Assembly: GCA_951230915.1 (NCBI GenBank)
Contig: OX579635.1
Location: forward strand, 14,756,001-14,820,000
DNA: 64,000 nt
Source of the DNA: Antitrichia curtipendula
Taxonomy: Eukaryota > Streptophyta > Bryopsida > Hypnales > Leucodontaceae
Direction of reading: 5' to 3'
Within the stretch, counting starts at the first letter, position 1, and every line of letters begins with the position of its first letter. This document shows positions 62,140 through 64,000 of the stretch, one piece after another. A model generated the notes under the pieces. It was not told the origin of the DNA and did not search any database. It saw only the letters and a list, made by a program, of their open reading frames with translations. A program made the translations under genes and the position numbers.

Positions 62140-63620
62140 AAAAATCACTTTTTTTTAAAACAAAAATTTGAAATTGGTTTTCTAGATTTATATTCATGGG
62201 GAAAGCTTTGAATCATTCCATCTCAATCAATGAGTCAAAAGTTATGCAAAAATGCCCTTTGCGGGTAGTTATGGATTGTCATCTCTAAAATCAACATTAA
62301 AGTCATTTGGTGTTCGGAGCCATTCTCTACTTCTTCTAACCCCTAAATGTTTTTGACTATGTTTTCACCAAAAACGCTCCAAAACTGCCATTTCTAATAC
62401 TAGTGCCAAATTTTAGAAAAAAAGAATTTTTGGACACATGTAACCATAGGATCTTGTAGTACGCTGGTTTAAGAAGATGTGGAAAAAATTTCAGAATTTT
62501 CCACCATGTGGATTGCAAGATAATAGCGTTAGAATTGACAAAAATCCTTTTTTTGTCCCTGCGGAAAAACGGGCAGCTGCCCTTCACAAGGTCACATTTG
62601 TATGGAAAAATGTCCAAAGTGGTGGTTACTCTTTGGATTTATTCTTGAAGGCAAGTTGGCTACATGCTTAAAAAATTTCAGATCATTTGGAATTGTACAA
62701 CATATAGGAAAAAAATAGTAAGTAGGAAGAGGTAGAGAATGATTCAAAACACTAAATTGTGAAGAATTTATTTATGGAATTGAAAAATGGCAATTCCAAC
62801 GGCTGTAATGTTGTAATAAAAAATATACACCCAATGTTTTTATTTTTTTTCAAAAATACTGAAAACTGAGTTAAATAAAAGACTTCAAAGTTTATTTTAG
62901 AGTTGAGATTCCATAACTACCCTTATACTAAGAATCCTCATAACTTTTGACTCATAGATCTAAATGGAATGATTCTAAGCTTCCTGTGTACATATAAATC
63001 TAAAGAACCAATTTCAAATTTTTATTTTCTTAAAAAGTGATTTTAAAAAAAGTTTTTTTTGCTGCCCGCGCTGCCCGCCAAGGACTGAAAATGACATATC
63101 ATGCAATAACTTTTTAAACATGTAGTCAAAAGTTATGAAAATTGTTGGGCCTTAAAGCAACTCCTCAGGCACGTGTTGTTTGAAAATTTCAAAGAAAAAA
63201 AATATAAATTCCATTTGTAGTGAGCTGCCCAAAATTGCTATGTTGCCAAAAAACACACTTTGGTCCTTTAGGGGTTAACTTACTATTTTTTCCTATATGT
63301 TGTACAATTCCAAATGATTTGAATTTTTTCAAGCATGTAACCAACTTACCCTGAAGAATGAATCCAAAGAGTAACCACCATTTTGGATATTTTTTCATAC
63401 AATTGTGACCTTGTGAAGTGTAGCTGCCCTTTTTTTTGCAGTGATTTTAAAACGATTTTTATTAATTCAAATGCTAATGTCTTGCAATCTACAAGATGGA
63501 AAATTCTGAATTTTTTTCCACATCTTTTCAAACCAATGTACTACAAGATCCTGTGGTTATATGTCCAAAAATGGTTTTTTTCCAAAATTTGGTATTTGTG
63601 CTCAAAATGACAATTTTCAA
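62140..63620. repeat. Alternating inverted repeats X-Y-X'-Y'
   Basis: X (about 62140-62275) is inverted at X' (about 62920-63055); both contain the GAGTCAAAAGTTATG motif. Y (about 62370-62720) is inverted at Y' (about 63240-63620); both contain a block from the TTGTACAACATATAGG area to TGGACA. The copies are diverged. No gene is seen. Coordinates are estimates. Confidence 0.6.
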
Positions 63621-64000
63621 GCATTTGGGGGGAAAATATAGTCAACAAACTTAAGGAGTTAAGGGTTAAACATAAAATTGAGGTAAATTATATATATTTA
63701 TAAAGATATGTATAGCCAAAATATGCACAAATTCAAGAAAGGATTGAGTCAAGCACCGAGGGTTCCTAAGCCATGAAAAATGCACTCTTCATGCAAGAAA
63801 GTTAGGCATTCAAACATGGTTGGAATTTTGTGTGTATTGTACATTGTAGCAAACTACATAGAATAGAGGTTTTGAGGGGACCCATACTAATTAAATGACT
63901 TTAAAGTAGAACAACCCATTGTGGTCATATAATCCATGACGAATACCTAAAGAATGACCCTATGATGAGTTTTTTTAGTTTATGAGATTTTGTGCCACAA

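Overview
The window is nuclear DNA of a streptophyte plant. The intact genes have short GT-AG introns and plant-type products: a mitochondrial ADP/ATP carrier with a long N-terminal extension, a RABH1/Rab6 GTPase and a small glyoxalase-fold protein. AT-rich intergenic DNA, many fold-back elements and the transposase types point to a non-seed plant (bryophyte, lycophyte or fern grade) or a charophyte. The species cannot be settled from the sequence. No rRNA, tRNA or CRISPR was recognised.

Layout. About 1-11.69 kb (unit 1) and 14.36-41.0 kb (unit 2) are two diverged copies of one locus: left flank, inverted arm, core, opposite arm, right flank. The arms are A 2.52-5.27 (-), B 6.59-9.19 (+), C 17.83-20.64 (-) and D 35.55-38.2 (+) kb. 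Each carries a TATA-like box and splice-like signals. Unit 1 has a short core, partly hidden by a 200-N gap. In unit 2 the core is interrupted by a 13,758-bp DNA transposon (21105-34862) with perfect 30-bp terminal inverted repeats and a 4-bp target duplication AGTT. Two uninterrupted copies of the target survive, in unit 1 and just right of the element.

The transposon has two convergent gene regions. On + is a four-exon transposase-like pseudogene (motifs DFSENY, SDGCAGQFK, GHGKGEWDGAG). On - are exons for a coiled-coil/RING-like zinc protein and, further downstream, the pre-SET and SET domains of a SUVR-type histone H3K9 methyltransferase. A 44-bp tandem array lies near the convergence point, and AGTACT motifs recur through the element.

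Unit 2 runs into an intact three-exon glyoxalase-like gene (39953-41306), then the ADP/ATP carrier (42584-44346, -) and RABH1 (46908-48664, -). In unit 1 the same glyoxalase gene is broken after exon 1 and joined to the last exon of coatomer alpha (COPA), followed by a broken histidine-rich secretory gene. The right third holds an AT-hook MULE transposase pseudogene, an unknown zinc-finger gene with one internal stop, a Tigger/pogo remnant and several MITEs and minisatellites. Most internal stops in the broken genes read as CAG-to-TAG or CGA-to-TGA transitions, as expected from decay of methylated cytosines.
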